NCBI GenBank assembly: GCA_965215765.1
Contig: OZ244118.1
Span: forward strand, 1,550,001-1,614,000
Direction: 5' to 3'
DNA length: 64,000 nucleotides
Origin: G965212025 sp965215765
Lineage (GTDB): Bacteria > Pseudomonadota > Gammaproteobacteria > Poriferisulfidales > Oxydemutatoraceae
Program-made: the position numbers and the translations under genes
Notes under the pieces: generated by a model
Databases searched by the model: none
What the model was told of the DNA's origin: nothing
What the model saw: only the letters and a program-made list of their open reading frames with translations
Shown: positions 34,456-43,406 of the stretch, in pieces
Numbering within the stretch: position 1 is the stretch's first letter
Layout: every line of letters starts with the position of its first letter

Positions 34456-34492
34456 TGAATGCTGCCTTTCGCGGTTAAAAACAGAGAATCCG
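34391..34492 (+). repeat. Dispersed repeat copy R5, reaching into the preceding gene
   Basis: ATCACGGATTTAACAACCGC, then CGAAACACACGAAAAAGC, TTGATGAATGCTGCC and TTTCGCGGTTAAAAACAGAG: the most intact compact copy, with clear inverted ends TTTAACaACCGCGAAA / TTTCGCGGTTAAA. Its first 60 bases supply the final codons and stop of the 1069-aa gene. No GxxExxY remnant. Confidence 0.8.
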
Positions 34493-34527
34493 CAAGCCAG
34501 CGCATAAGAAAGCGATAAGTCGAAGCT

Positions 34528-35745
34528 GTGGAAATTCATGAGTTGATATTGTTGTCGGGCTTGGCGGCAGGGTTACTGGGCGGCATCCTGGCTTCCAAAA
34601 CCAGTTTTTGCACTTTGGGAGCTGTTTCCGACTTGGTCAATATCGGTGACAGCGGCAGGATGCGCGCTTGGGTCTTGGCGCTCGCCAGCGCAATGCTCGG
34701 GGTGGCTGTTCTGGATGCTATGGGCAGTATTGACCCGACGCTTGTTGACAGCGGAATGACCGGCAAACCACCTTATGGGACTCCAGTCTTTCTGTGGCCC
34801 AGATACGTTTTGGGAGGCTTGTTGTTCGGGGCAGGAATGGTGTTGGTTTCCGGGTGCGGAAATAAAACCCTGGTCAGGATAGGGGGAGGGAACCTGAAGT
34901 CAGTAGTGGTGTTTCTGGTGATGGGAGTGGCTGCGTATCTGATGATTTTTACGAATTTCGGCTTTTTATTTTTCTTGCAATGGATGCAGCCTGCGACTAT
35001 TGATTTACAGCAATACGGGGTCAGCAGCCAAAGCCTGTCTGTCCTGGCAGGGGAGATGCTCGGGTTTGGGGGAGAGGAGAAACGCTGGATATTGGGGCTG
35101 CTTGTGGGCATCCCTTTGTTTTCCTGGCTGCTGCTGTCTCTGGTGCGACGGTCTGATGTGAGCAACATCGCGGGCGGTATAGGAATGGGCTTGTTGGTAA
35201 CCTCCGCCTGGTACGCGACTGCCGGCCCTATGGGGAGGCATTTGCTGGAAGAAATAGATTTCTTAGACGTACGACCTTTTGACGTCGGTGCCCAGTCCTT
35301 TACTTTTGTCAAACCCGGTGCTCATTTTCTCAGATTTCTGGAAGAGGGCTTCGCTGCGGAATTTTTGACTTTTGCCCTGGCAATCACGCTTGGCGTGGTT
35401 CTCGGGTCTTTTTTCTACGCTTTGTTCAGCCGCAGTTTTCGCGTCGAATGGTTCGTGTCCTTTCGTGACTTCTTGCGCCATATCATCGGGGCAACGGCGA
35501 TGGGTGTTGGCGGCGTTCTTTCTCTGGGTTGTACTTTTGGCCAGGCAATTTCAGGTGCCTCTATGCTTGCTGTTGGTTCATTCATTACGTTTGCCAGCAT
35601 AGTTTTCGCATCTGCCATGGTCATGAAGTTTCAGTATTACCAGTTGTGCTATGAAGCGGAAGCGAAACCGCTGAAGATTTTTGCGACAGCACTGGTGGAT
35701 TTTCGCCTCCTCCCCGAGAAGTTTCGTTATTACGAAAAAATCTGA
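34528..35745 (+). CDS. YeeE/YedE (TsuA-like) sulfur transporter
   Basis: A polytopic membrane protein of the YeeE/YedE family, which imports thiosulfate or moves sulfur compounds. It has two homologous halves with the conserved cysteine motifs SGCGNKTLVRIGGGNLKS and LGCTFGQAISGASML, plus an N-terminal SKTSFCTLGAVSDLVN. 405 aa, about ten helices. Starts at GTG 34528. TusA-type partners usually accompany these; a tusA gene is 9 kb downstream. Substrate not determinable from sequence. Confidence 0.88.
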   Translation: MEIHELILLSGLAAGLLGGILASKTSFCTLGAVSDLVNIGDSGRMRAWVLALASAMLGVAVLDAMGSIDPTLVDSGMTGKPPYGTPVFLWPRYVLGGLLFGAGMVLVSGCGNKTLVRIGGGNLKSVVVFLVMGVAAYLMIFTNFGFLFFLQWMQPATIDLQQYGVSSQSLSVLAGEMLGFGGEEKRWILGLLVGIPLFSWLLLSLVRRSDVSNIAGGIGMGLLVTSAWYATAGPMGRHLLEEIDFLDVRPFDVGAQSFTFVKPGAHFLRFLEEGFAAEFLTFALAITLGVVLGSFFYALFSRSFRVEWFVSFRDFLRHIIGATAMGVGGVLSLGCTFGQAISGASMLAVGSFITFASIVFASAMVMKFQYYQLCYEAEAKPLKIFATALVDFRLLPEKFRYYEKI

Positions 35746-35819
35746 GCGAAACCTGGCTTTCCCCAAGCAGTCGGGGAACGGAAAACTCCGGCACTCACTT
35801 CAAGACGACGATTTGTTTG

Positions 35820-35875
35820 CAGATGTATAAACGCGAAACTCGCAAAATGTTTGTTTTCTGATGTATGCGCACAAC
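35820..35875 (+). repeat. Weak dispersed repeat copy R6
   Basis: A decayed trace: ATGTATAAACGCGAAACTCGC, then TTTGTTTTCTGATGTATGCG, matching the middle of the other copies. The ends are not preserved. It lies in the 210-bp gap between two convergent genes. Confidence 0.4.
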
Positions 35876-35956
35876 CCAGTGGGCTGCACTTGATGTTTAT
35901 AAAGAGACGGGATGTGGTTTCCTTGAGGATCCCCGTTCACCCTTATGATCTTTGCT

Positions 35957-37384
35957 TTAGCGTTTCTGCTTCAGGATTTTCTCACGTAAAGCTGTCAATT
36001 CCTGGATTTTATTTCTGGTACGCAGCCGTGAGGAGCGATTCGACTTTGCGCTCTTTTCAGCCAGCTTGAACTGTTCAATGGCTATTACGAAGTGTCCGGT
36101 CAGCCAGTAGTAGTCCCCTAGATACTCGTGGCTGAGCCAGTCCTTTTTTGCTGCTGATGCCGCTTTGGATCGCAGCGCATTTATTTCCGGATAGCGGTCT
36201 GAGAGATGCGCAAGCTGTGCCAGCCTTTGGAGCGCGGCATCGAATTTTCCTTGCTGTATTCTGGTTTCGGCGACCAGAAAAGACACGCTCATTCGTCCCG
36301 GGTGCAGTTTGTCCAGGCGGGCAAGCACAGATGCGGCTTCATCAGCTTGCCTTAAAGCCAGGTGGGCTCGCGCGATTGCCAAGTCGATCGTGAGACCGGG
36401 TTTGTCAATCCCCCTCAAAACGCGCAATGCTTCTTTTGCCTTGTTCAGCCGTATCAAAGCAACGCCCTGCCGGTACAGACTCAATGGATTGTCGGGAAAG
36501 GCAGAGTTCTGGTATTTCTGTGGATTGAGCAATGCCTCCAGGCGCGCTTTGGCAAAACGGTATTCCTCACTATTGCCCCGCAGGTTCTTCCTGTATTTTG
36601 AAGCCCTTTCCAGGCTGTCTGCCAAGCGGTTCTCTGTCAGAGGGTGGGATCGCAAATATTCCGGAAATGCCAGCCTGGCGTTTTCATGGCTCCACAGTTT
36701 CCTGAAAAAAGCGGGCATGCCGCGAGGATTAAATCCGGTTGCAGCCATACGCTCCATGCCAAAGCGGTCTGCCTCGTTTTCAAACACTCGGGAAAATCCC
36801 AATTGTTTTTCGATCGCGCCTGAAACTCCGGCGTATAGTCCCAGCGTCGCGAGTTTTTGACCTGCTACGGCACCAATAATAGCCGCAGCAACAGACAGGA
36901 GGCTTACCAGCTGAATGTCTTTGGACAATTGCAACATGCGCGGTGCGTGCCTTCTGATGGCATGAACGGTTTCATGCGCCAGTATGCCGGCCAGCTCACT
37001 CTCATTTTCAGTTTCCATGAGCAAGCCTGAGAAAATGACGACATTTCCTCCAAAAGTGGCAAAGGCGTTAATGGTTTCATTTTCTGTCAACAAAAAACGA
37101 AGATCCAAGGCGCTGACAGGGGGTGCGGATGCCAGGCGGTTGCCAAGCGATTGAAGATACTCGTTCAACTCAACGTCCGTCACTATCGGGAGTGAGGCTC
37201 GTAGTTCATACAGGATGACTTCGCCGATCCATTTTTCTTTACTTAAGGTCAGCCCGGGTACGTTGGTGCCTTCCAGATCTGGTGCCCTTGGCCCCAAATT
37301 CTGCGCCTCACCGAGATAGGGCAGGGCTGACAAGAGCCACAGAGTGGCGAGTGACACTGGTTTGAAAAAGTAAAAGTGTTTCAA
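35957..37384 (-). CDS. bepA: M48 metalloprotease BepA-like with TPR domain
   Basis: A periplasmic zinc metallochaperone/protease for outer-membrane assembly (LptD, BAM). The signal peptide is about residues 1-27. The zinc motif is HETVH (H137, E138, H141) in ILAHETVHAIRRHAPRM, and the third ligand is in FENEADRFGMERM. The C-terminal half has TPR repeats (NPLSLYRQGVALIRLNKAKE, HEYLGDYYWLTGHFVIAIEQ). 475 aa, near the size of E. coli BepA. Divergent from mlaC. Confidence 0.92.
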   Translation of the reverse strand: MKHFYFFKPVSLATLWLLSALPYLGEAQNLGPRAPDLEGTNVPGLTLSKEKWIGEVILYELRASLPIVTDVELNEYLQSLGNRLASAPPVSALDLRFLLTENETINAFATFGGNVVIFSGLLMETENESELAGILAHETVHAIRRHAPRMLQLSKDIQLVSLLSVAAAIIGAVAGQKLATLGLYAGVSGAIEKQLGFSRVFENEADRFGMERMAATGFNPRGMPAFFRKLWSHENARLAFPEYLRSHPLTENRLADSLERASKYRKNLRGNSEEYRFAKARLEALLNPQKYQNSAFPDNPLSLYRQGVALIRLNKAKEALRVLRGIDKPGLTIDLAIARAHLALRQADEAASVLARLDKLHPGRMSVSFLVAETRIQQGKFDAALQRLAQLAHLSDRYPEINALRSKAASAAKKDWLSHEYLGDYYWLTGHFVIAIEQFKLAEKSAKSNRSSRLRTRNKIQELTALREKILKQKR

Positions 37385-37553
37385 TTTTCGATATTAAAAA
37401 TCGTGACCATCATTCAGCTTTTGGAGTATAGCTTGCCGACGGCGGCCAGCAGAACACGCTTCGGGTGAGCGTTGGTTCGGGTATGATAGAGACCGTCCGC
37501 TTCCTTGTGTTACCACGAGGGAAACGGCGGACAGGAAAACCGGGTTTGAAATT

Positions 37554-38168
37554 ATGTACACTGTAATTGTAGTTGCTGTCCTGCTTCTGTTTTCCGGTGG
37601 TAGCGCAATCGGAAATGAACAAGGGGCGCGAGATTTGGTTAAAGGCACCGTTGAGCAGATTCTGCTGGACTTGAAGAGTGCTGACGCCACGCAAAGAAAG
37701 AGCCAGGCTTTTTATGAAGATCTGGTGGAAAGCAGATTGGTCCCCTTGGTAAATCTGGATGATGTGAGCCGGTTGGTGATTGGAAGGGAGGCGTGGTTGA
37801 ACGCAAATGAAGATCAGCGTGGTCGTTTTGCCGAGGTTTTCAAAACGCGATTGAAGAAGACTTATGCGCAGGCGATACAACTGGTTTCTGAAGTAAAAAT
37901 TGAATATCTGGATCTGCCGCAACCAAAAAACTACGTTCTTGTGGCCAGCATGGTCACTCCCCTTGGCCAATCACGAGCGGGTTACCGGGTAGATTATATC
38001 TTTCGCAACAAGATGCCATGGAAAATTATTGACATCAGGTTTGGGGATATCAGTCTGGTGAGGCTTTTTCGCGACAGTTACGCGGAAATCATAAGAACCA
38101 AAGGATTGGAAGCACTGATCCAGCGCCTGAAAAACCAGACAACACCGGTTGTTCCAGACCTTCCCTGA
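37554..38168 (+). CDS. mlaC: Periplasmic phospholipid-binding protein MlaC
   Basis: Shuttles phospholipid between the outer membrane and the MlaFEDB transporter. A signal peptide at the N-terminus (MYTVIVVAVLLLFSGGSAIG) is followed by the MlaC/Ttg2D domain with FYEDLVESRLVPLVNLDDVS, RLVIGREAW and a C-terminal IDIRFGDISLVRLFRDSY segment. The usual mlaFED genes upstream and mlaB and bolA downstream are not here; murA follows directly. Confidence 0.9.
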   Translation: MYTVIVVAVLLLFSGGSAIGNEQGARDLVKGTVEQILLDLKSADATQRKSQAFYEDLVESRLVPLVNLDDVSRLVIGREAWLNANEDQRGRFAEVFKTRLKKTYAQAIQLVSEVKIEYLDLPQPKNYVLVASMVTPLGQSRAGYRVDYIFRNKMPWKIIDIRFGDISLVRLFRDSYAEIIRTKGLEALIQRLKNQTTPVVPDLP

Positions 38169-38246
38169 TATGTTCCTGTTTGCTAGCGTGGCGACCTCTG
38201 ACCGGTAGCCCGGTTTCCGTGATACTCAACTCTCAATAGCGCTTTC

Positions 38247-39527
38247 ATGGAGAAATTGCACATAAGAGGAGGCGTTCCCTTGCACGGGTCGGTGTGCGTG
38301 TCCGGTTCAAAAAATGCGGTTTTACCCATGTTGTTGGCATCCTTGCTGTCGGATGGCGCGTTAAAAATACGAAATGTTCCACATCTGCACGATGTCACCA
38401 CAACGATCGACATGCTCGGGCAGATGGGCGTTACAGTCGTCGTGGACGAGTCGACGTCCGTTGAAGTCGACAGCAGCACTTTGCGCAGTTTCTTTACCCC
38501 CAATGACATTGTGAAGACCATGCGAGCCTCGGTGCTGGTTCTGGGACCTCTGCTGGCTCGGCATGGTGTTGCAAAAGTGGCTTTCCCCGGGGGCTGCGCG
38601 ATCGGTTCAAGGCCTATTGATATTCATTTGAACGGCCTGAAAGCAATGGGGGCAACGATTAAAATCAGTGATGACGGCTATATCGAAGCCAGTTGCCAGT
38701 CCCGGCTGAAAGGGACGCGTCTGGTATTTGACTGCATAACGGTAACCGGGACAGAAAACCTGATGATGGCGGCCACGCTGGCTACAGGAACCACATCTCT
38801 GGAAAACGCGGCTCGAGAGCCAGAAGTGGTAGATTTGGCGAATTGCCTGAACCGCATGGGGGCGAATATAGAGGGAGCAGGGACGTCGACGGTCAGAATC
38901 CATGGAGTCAATACTCTTTCGGGATGCACCATTGATGTCCTCCCCGACCGCATTGAGGCAAGCACTTATTTGGTGGCTGCCGCGATTACCAGGGGCAAAG
39001 TCACGGTTGAGAATGCCCGTGCCGAACTGATGGACGCGGTCTTGTGCAAATTGTACGAGGCAGGGGCTGAAATACAGGTCAGCGAAAACAGCATCACCCT
39101 TGACATGAGCACGCGACGCCCACGAGGGACTGACATCACGACAGCCCCCTTTCCTGCTTTCCCAACTGATATGCAGGCACAATTCACGAGTCTGAACGCC
39201 ATATCTACAGGGAAAAGCGTGGTGACAGAGACGGTTTTCGAGAACCGATTCATGCACGTTGATGAAATATGCCGGATGGGAGCCTCCATTACCGTACGAG
39301 GCAACTGCGCGCACATTGAGGGAACAGAAAAACTGCACGGAGCGAAGGTGGCAGCGACAGACTTGCGTGCTTCCGCATCATTGATCCTCGCGGGTCTGGT
39401 AGCAGACGGAGAAACGGTCGTCGACAATATTTACCACATTGATCGCGGCTATGAATGCATCGAAGAAAAACTGGCACACCTTGGAGCAAATATCCGGCGT
39501 GTGCCAACGCGGGTGCCGGGCGGGTAG
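38247..39527 (+). CDS. murA: UDP-N-acetylglucosamine 1-carboxyvinyltransferase
   Basis: First committed step of peptidoglycan synthesis. The catalytic cysteine is Cys117 in FPGGCAIGSRPIDIHL, so it is the fosfomycin-type Cys enzyme rather than the Asp variant. Family features include VSGSKNAVLPMLLASLL, GTENLMMAATLATG and EDRFMHVDEL-like FENRFMHVDEICRMGA. 426 aa, normal. Upstream of hisG as in many beta- and gammaproteobacteria. Confidence 0.97.
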   Translation: MEKLHIRGGVPLHGSVCVSGSKNAVLPMLLASLLSDGALKIRNVPHLHDVTTTIDMLGQMGVTVVVDESTSVEVDSSTLRSFFTPNDIVKTMRASVLVLGPLLARHGVAKVAFPGGCAIGSRPIDIHLNGLKAMGATIKISDDGYIEASCQSRLKGTRLVFDCITVTGTENLMMAATLATGTTSLENAAREPEVVDLANCLNRMGANIEGAGTSTVRIHGVNTLSGCTIDVLPDRIEASTYLVAAAITRGKVTVENARAELMDAVLCKLYEAGAEIQVSENSITLDMSTRRPRGTDITTAPFPAFPTDMQAQFTSLNAISTGKSVVTETVFENRFMHVDEICRMGASITVRGNCAHIEGTEKLHGAKVAATDLRASASLILAGLVADGETVVDNIYHIDRGYECIEEKLAHLGANIRRVPTRVPGG

Positions 39528-39541
39528 CGGAGAGGCCTTTT

Positions 39542-40204
39542 TTGTTGTTACAGAAGCGAGACCAGAAAAAAATTTTTTTTGCTGTTTCCAGAGGGCGTGT
39601 GTTGAAAAGCGCGATGCCTATGCTGGATGCGCTGAATTGCGCCCCCTTGGACGGCTTTAATGAGAGCCGCGAACTGGTGATAAAAACTTCTGATCCCGAA
39701 GTTAATCTGCTGGTTTTACGCGGGGTCGACGTTCTGACTTATGTGGAGCGTGGGGTCTCTGGCTTGGGGATAGTCGGCAAAGATGTTTTGATGGAGCATA
39801 AAGGCAGTGAGGTTTACGAGCTGCTTGACCTGAATATTGCGCATTGCCGCTTGGTGGTTGCGGGTTCCCCTGGAACGCTCACGCGAAACGAGAAAAACGG
39901 GCGGCGCTTGCGCGTAGCAACCAAGTATCCCAGCAGTACGCTGGAACACTTTGCCAGGGCAGGAGAGCAGGTGGAAATTATCAAACTTCACGGCACAACG
40001 GAACTGGCACCGAGCCTGAATTTATCGGATTTGATAGTGGACATTGTTGATACCGGAAAAACATTGCAGGCGAATGGCTTGAAAGTTTACGATGAAATCG
40101 CGACCATTACCGCGCGCTTGGTCGCGAACAAGGCGCTCATGAAGACGCAATTCAAGCGCATCAATACCATCGTGAGCCTCCTGAAAGAAACGGTTCACCA
40201 TTAA
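39542..40204 (+). CDS. hisG: ATP phosphoribosyltransferase, short form
   Basis: First step of histidine synthesis. The start I choose is TTG 39542, preceded by GGAGAGG 6 bases away and just after the murA stop; TTG 39545 is equivalent. The protein (about 220 aa) lacks the regulatory C-terminal domain, so by family knowledge it needs HisZ, which is not in the window. Motifs: LVIKTSDPEVNLLVLRGVDV, YVERGVSGLGIVGKDVL, VATKYPSSTLEHFARAG, and LNLSDLIVDIVDTGKTLQAN (PRPP site). Confidence 0.93.
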   Translation: MLLQKRDQKKIFFAVSRGRVLKSAMPMLDALNCAPLDGFNESRELVIKTSDPEVNLLVLRGVDVLTYVERGVSGLGIVGKDVLMEHKGSEVYELLDLNIAHCRLVVAGSPGTLTRNEKNGRRLRVATKYPSSTLEHFARAGEQVEIIKLHGTTELAPSLNLSDLIVDIVDTGKTLQANGLKVYDEIATITARLVANKALMKTQFKRINTIVSLLKETVHH

Positions 40205-40226
40205 AAACATGGAGAAAGACACAGCT

Positions 40227-41285
40227 ATGCGTAAAACGGATGACTTGAGAATTACCGAGATTAAGGAGCTGACGCTTCCTGCGGAGTTGATGGCCGAACT
40301 TGAGATGAGTACAAAAGCATCCGATTGTGTTTGCGCGTCTCGTGAAGCAATCCGGAATATTTTGTCCAGAAAGGACAACCGCCTTGTGGTCATTGTTGGC
40401 CCCTGTTCGATACACGACCTTGAGTCCGCTCACGAGTACGCAGAAAGGCTGCGTTACTGCATAGAACAGTACAAATCCAGCCTGCATATTGTGATGCGTG
40501 TCTATTTCGAGAAACCGAGGACGATTGCCGGTTGGAAAGGGCTGATTAACGACCCTGACCTGGATGACAGCTTCAAAATAAACAAGGGCTTGAAAATGGC
40601 CAGACAGCTGTTGCTTGACCTGAACGAGATGGGGGTTTCAGCGGGGACTGAATACCTGGATTTGATCAGTCCGCAATTTGTTTCCGATCTGATAAGTTGG
40701 GGCGCCATAGGTGCCCGCACAACAGAAAGCCAGGTTCATCGCGAACTCGCCTCTGGGCTGTCCTGCCCCGTAGGCTTCAAGAACGGCACGAGCGGGGACT
40801 TGCAAATTGCAGTAGACGCGCTACGTTCAGCGGCTTTGCCGCACCATTTTCTGTCCGTTACCAAACAGGGTCGGTCGGCAATTTTTTCGACATCCGGCAA
40901 TCCCGACTGCCATATCATCATGCGTGGGGGCAAGCAGAGTAATTACGATGCGGCCAGCGTGAAACAGTGTTCTGAAATGCTGTCAAAGGTGGAAAAACAG
41001 CCCAATGTAATGATTGACTTCAGTCATGCCAACAGTGCCAAACAGCACGAGAGGCAACTGCTGGTCGGTGAATCTGTTGCCGAGCAGCTTCGCGGTGGAG
41101 AGGAAAGCATTATCGGCATCATGATTGAAAGTCACCTGGTTGGTGGTCGCCAGAATCTGGTGCCAAAAGAGAAGCTCGTCTACGGCCAGAGCATAACGGA
41201 TGCCTGTCTGTCATGGGAAGATACGGAGAAGTTACTGGCACTCTTGGCTGAATCTGTAGACGTGAGGCGTGACAGAGCGCGTTGA
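40227..41285 (+). CDS. aroG: 3-deoxy-7-phosphoheptulonate synthase, class I (AroG-type)
   Basis: Condenses PEP and erythrose 4-phosphate, the entry to the shikimate pathway. Class I motifs: VVIVGPCSIHDLESAHEYA, MRVYFEKPRTIAGWKGLIND, GARTTESQVHRELASGLSCP, VGFKNGTSGD, and MIDFSHANSAKQHERQ. The start at ATG 40227 follows GGAGAAAG by 8 bases; ATG 40209 is less likely. Its position between hisG and hisD is unusual. Overlaps hisD as TTGA. Confidence 0.95.
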   Translation: MRKTDDLRITEIKELTLPAELMAELEMSTKASDCVCASREAIRNILSRKDNRLVVIVGPCSIHDLESAHEYAERLRYCIEQYKSSLHIVMRVYFEKPRTIAGWKGLINDPDLDDSFKINKGLKMARQLLLDLNEMGVSAGTEYLDLISPQFVSDLISWGAIGARTTESQVHRELASGLSCPVGFKNGTSGDLQIAVDALRSAALPHHFLSVTKQGRSAIFSTSGNPDCHIIMRGGKQSNYDAASVKQCSEMLSKVEKQPNVMIDFSHANSAKQHERQLLVGESVAEQLRGGEESIIGIMIESHLVGGRQNLVPKEKLVYGQSITDACLSWEDTEKLLALLAESVDVRRDRAR

Positions 41286-42604
41286 GCTTGTTTGTTGAAC
41301 ATCTGGATGTTCGTCAAAGCGATTTTGAAAAGCGTTTAGAGGCTTTTTTATCTTCAGCCGGCGAGACTCCCTCTGAGCTGGTTTCCCAGGTTCGTGAAGT
41401 TCTGGCGGACGTTCGCTTGCACGGCGATACCGCTTTATTGCGTTATGCGCAAAAATATGACGCCTACAGCGGCGATGATGCCTCCCTGTTCAGAGTCTCA
41501 AAAGATAAAATATCCAATTCTGTGAATGAGTTAGACGGGAGAATTAAGGGAGCACTAGATAAGTCAGCTGAACGGATACGGCGCTACGCCGAGGCGCAAA
41601 AACTCACTCCCTGGGAAATTGAAGATGATGACGGGAATCGGGTAGGTCAACGCGTTCAGCCGATAGAGTCCGTTGGGCTTTATGTCCCGGGAGGCACAGC
41701 AAGCTACCCTTCCTCCTTGTTGATGGCGGGCTTGCCGGCACAGGTGGCGGGTGTTCCGCGCGTCGTCGTCGTGACGCCAACGCAGGATGGAATTGGGTTT
41801 TCGCTTTTGCTCGCAGCTGCCGCTATTTGCGGCATAGAGGAGATTTACCGAGTCGGCGGTGCCCACGCTATCGCTGCTCTCGCCTTTGGAACCGAAAGCA
41901 TTCCCAAAGTTGACAAGATTGTCGGCCCTGGAAATCAGTACGTGACTGAGGCGAAACGCCAATTGTTCGGCCAGGTGGGAATTGACATGCTTGCAGGTCC
42001 CTCGGAAGTCGTCGTTATTTGTGATGGCAGCGCAGACCCTCAGTGGGTGGCGGCTGATCTTTGCTCTCAGGCAGAGCACGACGAAGATGCCAGGGCAGTG
42101 TTGCTCACAACCGATCCTGAAATGCCAGGTCGCGTTCTGGCGGCCATGCAAACACTAATCGCAGAAATGCCAAGGGCTAAAATTATCAAAAAAGCCTTGC
42201 AGAACTGTGGGCTGATGGTCACCCTGACCCACCTGAAAGAAGCGGCGGAAATTGCCAACCGCATAGCTCCGGAGCACCTGGAAATCCAGGTTGATGATCC
42301 GCATTCGATATTGGGTCTGATACACAAGGCTGGCGCGGTTTTTATCGGAAAGTATTCACCCGTAGTCGTGGGAGATTACTGCGCCGGGCCGAACCATGTT
42401 TTGCCCACTTCCGGGACAGCGCGATTCGCTTCTCCGCTAGGTGTCTATGATTTCCAAAAGCGAAGCAGTACCATCCAGTGCAGTCGCGCCGGCTCCGGGC
42501 TGCTCTCTCGCTGTGCCAGCACGATGGCCAGCCAGGAAGGCTTGTACGCACACGCCAAGTCAGCTGACTGCCGTGTGCTCAATTCTGCGCCCGTGAATGA
42601 TTGA
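41282..42604 (+). CDS. hisD: Histidinol dehydrogenase
   Basis: Last two oxidation steps of histidine synthesis, zinc enzyme. Motifs: VGLYVPGGTASYPSSLLMAG, VGGAHAIAALAFGTESIPKV, DKIVGPGNQYVTEAKR, GPSEVVVICD, DLCSQAEHDEDARAVLLT, and a C-terminal PVVVGDYCAGPNHVLPTSGT. Starts at TTG 41282, overlapping the aroG stop. 440 aa, normal. Confidence 0.96.
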   Translation: MSLFVEHLDVRQSDFEKRLEAFLSSAGETPSELVSQVREVLADVRLHGDTALLRYAQKYDAYSGDDASLFRVSKDKISNSVNELDGRIKGALDKSAERIRRYAEAQKLTPWEIEDDDGNRVGQRVQPIESVGLYVPGGTASYPSSLLMAGLPAQVAGVPRVVVVTPTQDGIGFSLLLAAAAICGIEEIYRVGGAHAIAALAFGTESIPKVDKIVGPGNQYVTEAKRQLFGQVGIDMLAGPSEVVVICDGSADPQWVAADLCSQAEHDEDARAVLLTTDPEMPGRVLAAMQTLIAEMPRAKIIKKALQNCGLMVTLTHLKEAAEIANRIAPEHLEIQVDDPHSILGLIHKAGAVFIGKYSPVVVGDYCAGPNHVLPTSGTARFASPLGVYDFQKRSSTIQCSRAGSGLLSRCASTMASQEGLYAHAKSADCRVLNSAPVND

Positions 42605-43355
42605 GTTGCGACACTTGGTGTCCTACACGGACGATTTTCTCGCTGCCCACCGCTTTCAGGACTATTGCCCGAACGGCTTACAGGTTGAAGGCCGTTCGGA
42701 GGTTCGACGCATTGTCTCCGGAGTCACTTCTTGCCTGGACTGTGTAGAAGCAGCAGTGGAGCGGAATGCCGATGCCTTGCTGGTTCACCACGGACTGTTC
42801 TGGAATAAAGAAAGTCCCGTTGTTACGGGGATGAAAGCCCGTCGTCTGCGCCGTTTGCTGAGTGAGCAGATCAGCTTGCTTGCCTACCACTTGCCTCTGG
42901 ACGCTCACCCGGAAATAGGCAATAACGCCAGGCTCGCGACTTTGCTTCCTGTTGGGCATTGCGAGTGGGTTGGCGAGCAGGGTGAACCCGCCTTGCTCAT
43001 GTACGGCACCCTGGACAAAAGCATGAGCGCCGAAGCACTCAAGCGGCTGCTTGCCAGGCAGTTGCGCCGTGATCCTTTGCTCATTCTCGGTGGCAAACAC
43101 GAGATTCGTACAGTGGGCTGGTGTACCGGAGCCGCGCAGGACTTTATTTCTGTCGCAGTACGCCACCACCTTGACGCTTTTATCAGCGGTGAAATTTCAG
43201 AGCGCACGACCCACATTGCCAGAGAAGAGGGGATTCACTATTTTGCTGCCGGGCACCACGCCACCGAACGCTACGGTGTGGAATCTTTGGGGAAGCATCT
43301 CGCCGAGCGCTTTTCTCTGGAACACCATTTTGTCGATATCGACAACCCGGCCTGA
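42597..43355 (+). CDS. Nif3-like dinuclear metal centre protein
   Basis: A hexameric toroidal protein of the Nif3/YbgI family with a dinuclear metal site; cellular role unclear. Features: FQDYCPNGLQVEGRSEVRRI, DALLVHHGLFW, LLAYHLPLDAHPEIGNNARL, GWCTGAAQDF, and a C-terminal FAAGHHATERYGVESLGKH. 252 aa. Overlaps the end of hisD by 8 bp, so it shares the operon. Confidence 0.94.
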   Translation: MIELRHLVSYTDDFLAAHRFQDYCPNGLQVEGRSEVRRIVSGVTSCLDCVEAAVERNADALLVHHGLFWNKESPVVTGMKARRLRRLLSEQISLLAYHLPLDAHPEIGNNARLATLLPVGHCEWVGEQGEPALLMYGTLDKSMSAEALKRLLARQLRRDPLLILGGKHEIRTVGWCTGAAQDFISVAVRHHLDAFISGEISERTTHIAREEGIHYFAAGHHATERYGVESLGKHLAERFSLEHHFVDIDNPA

Positions 43356-43406
43356 CAGAAAGTAAATCACGAAAAGTGAATCATCTCAATAACTTAGAGG
43401 AATATC

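Noticed and set aside
36309..36860. 183-codon plus-strand frame
   Set aside because: Antisense of bepA, whose zinc motif and TPR repeats are in the other strand.
39455..39541. Longer hisG start upstream inside murA
   Set aside because: The extension overlaps the murA end, is not like any HisG N-terminus, and a good ribosome site precedes TTG 39542.
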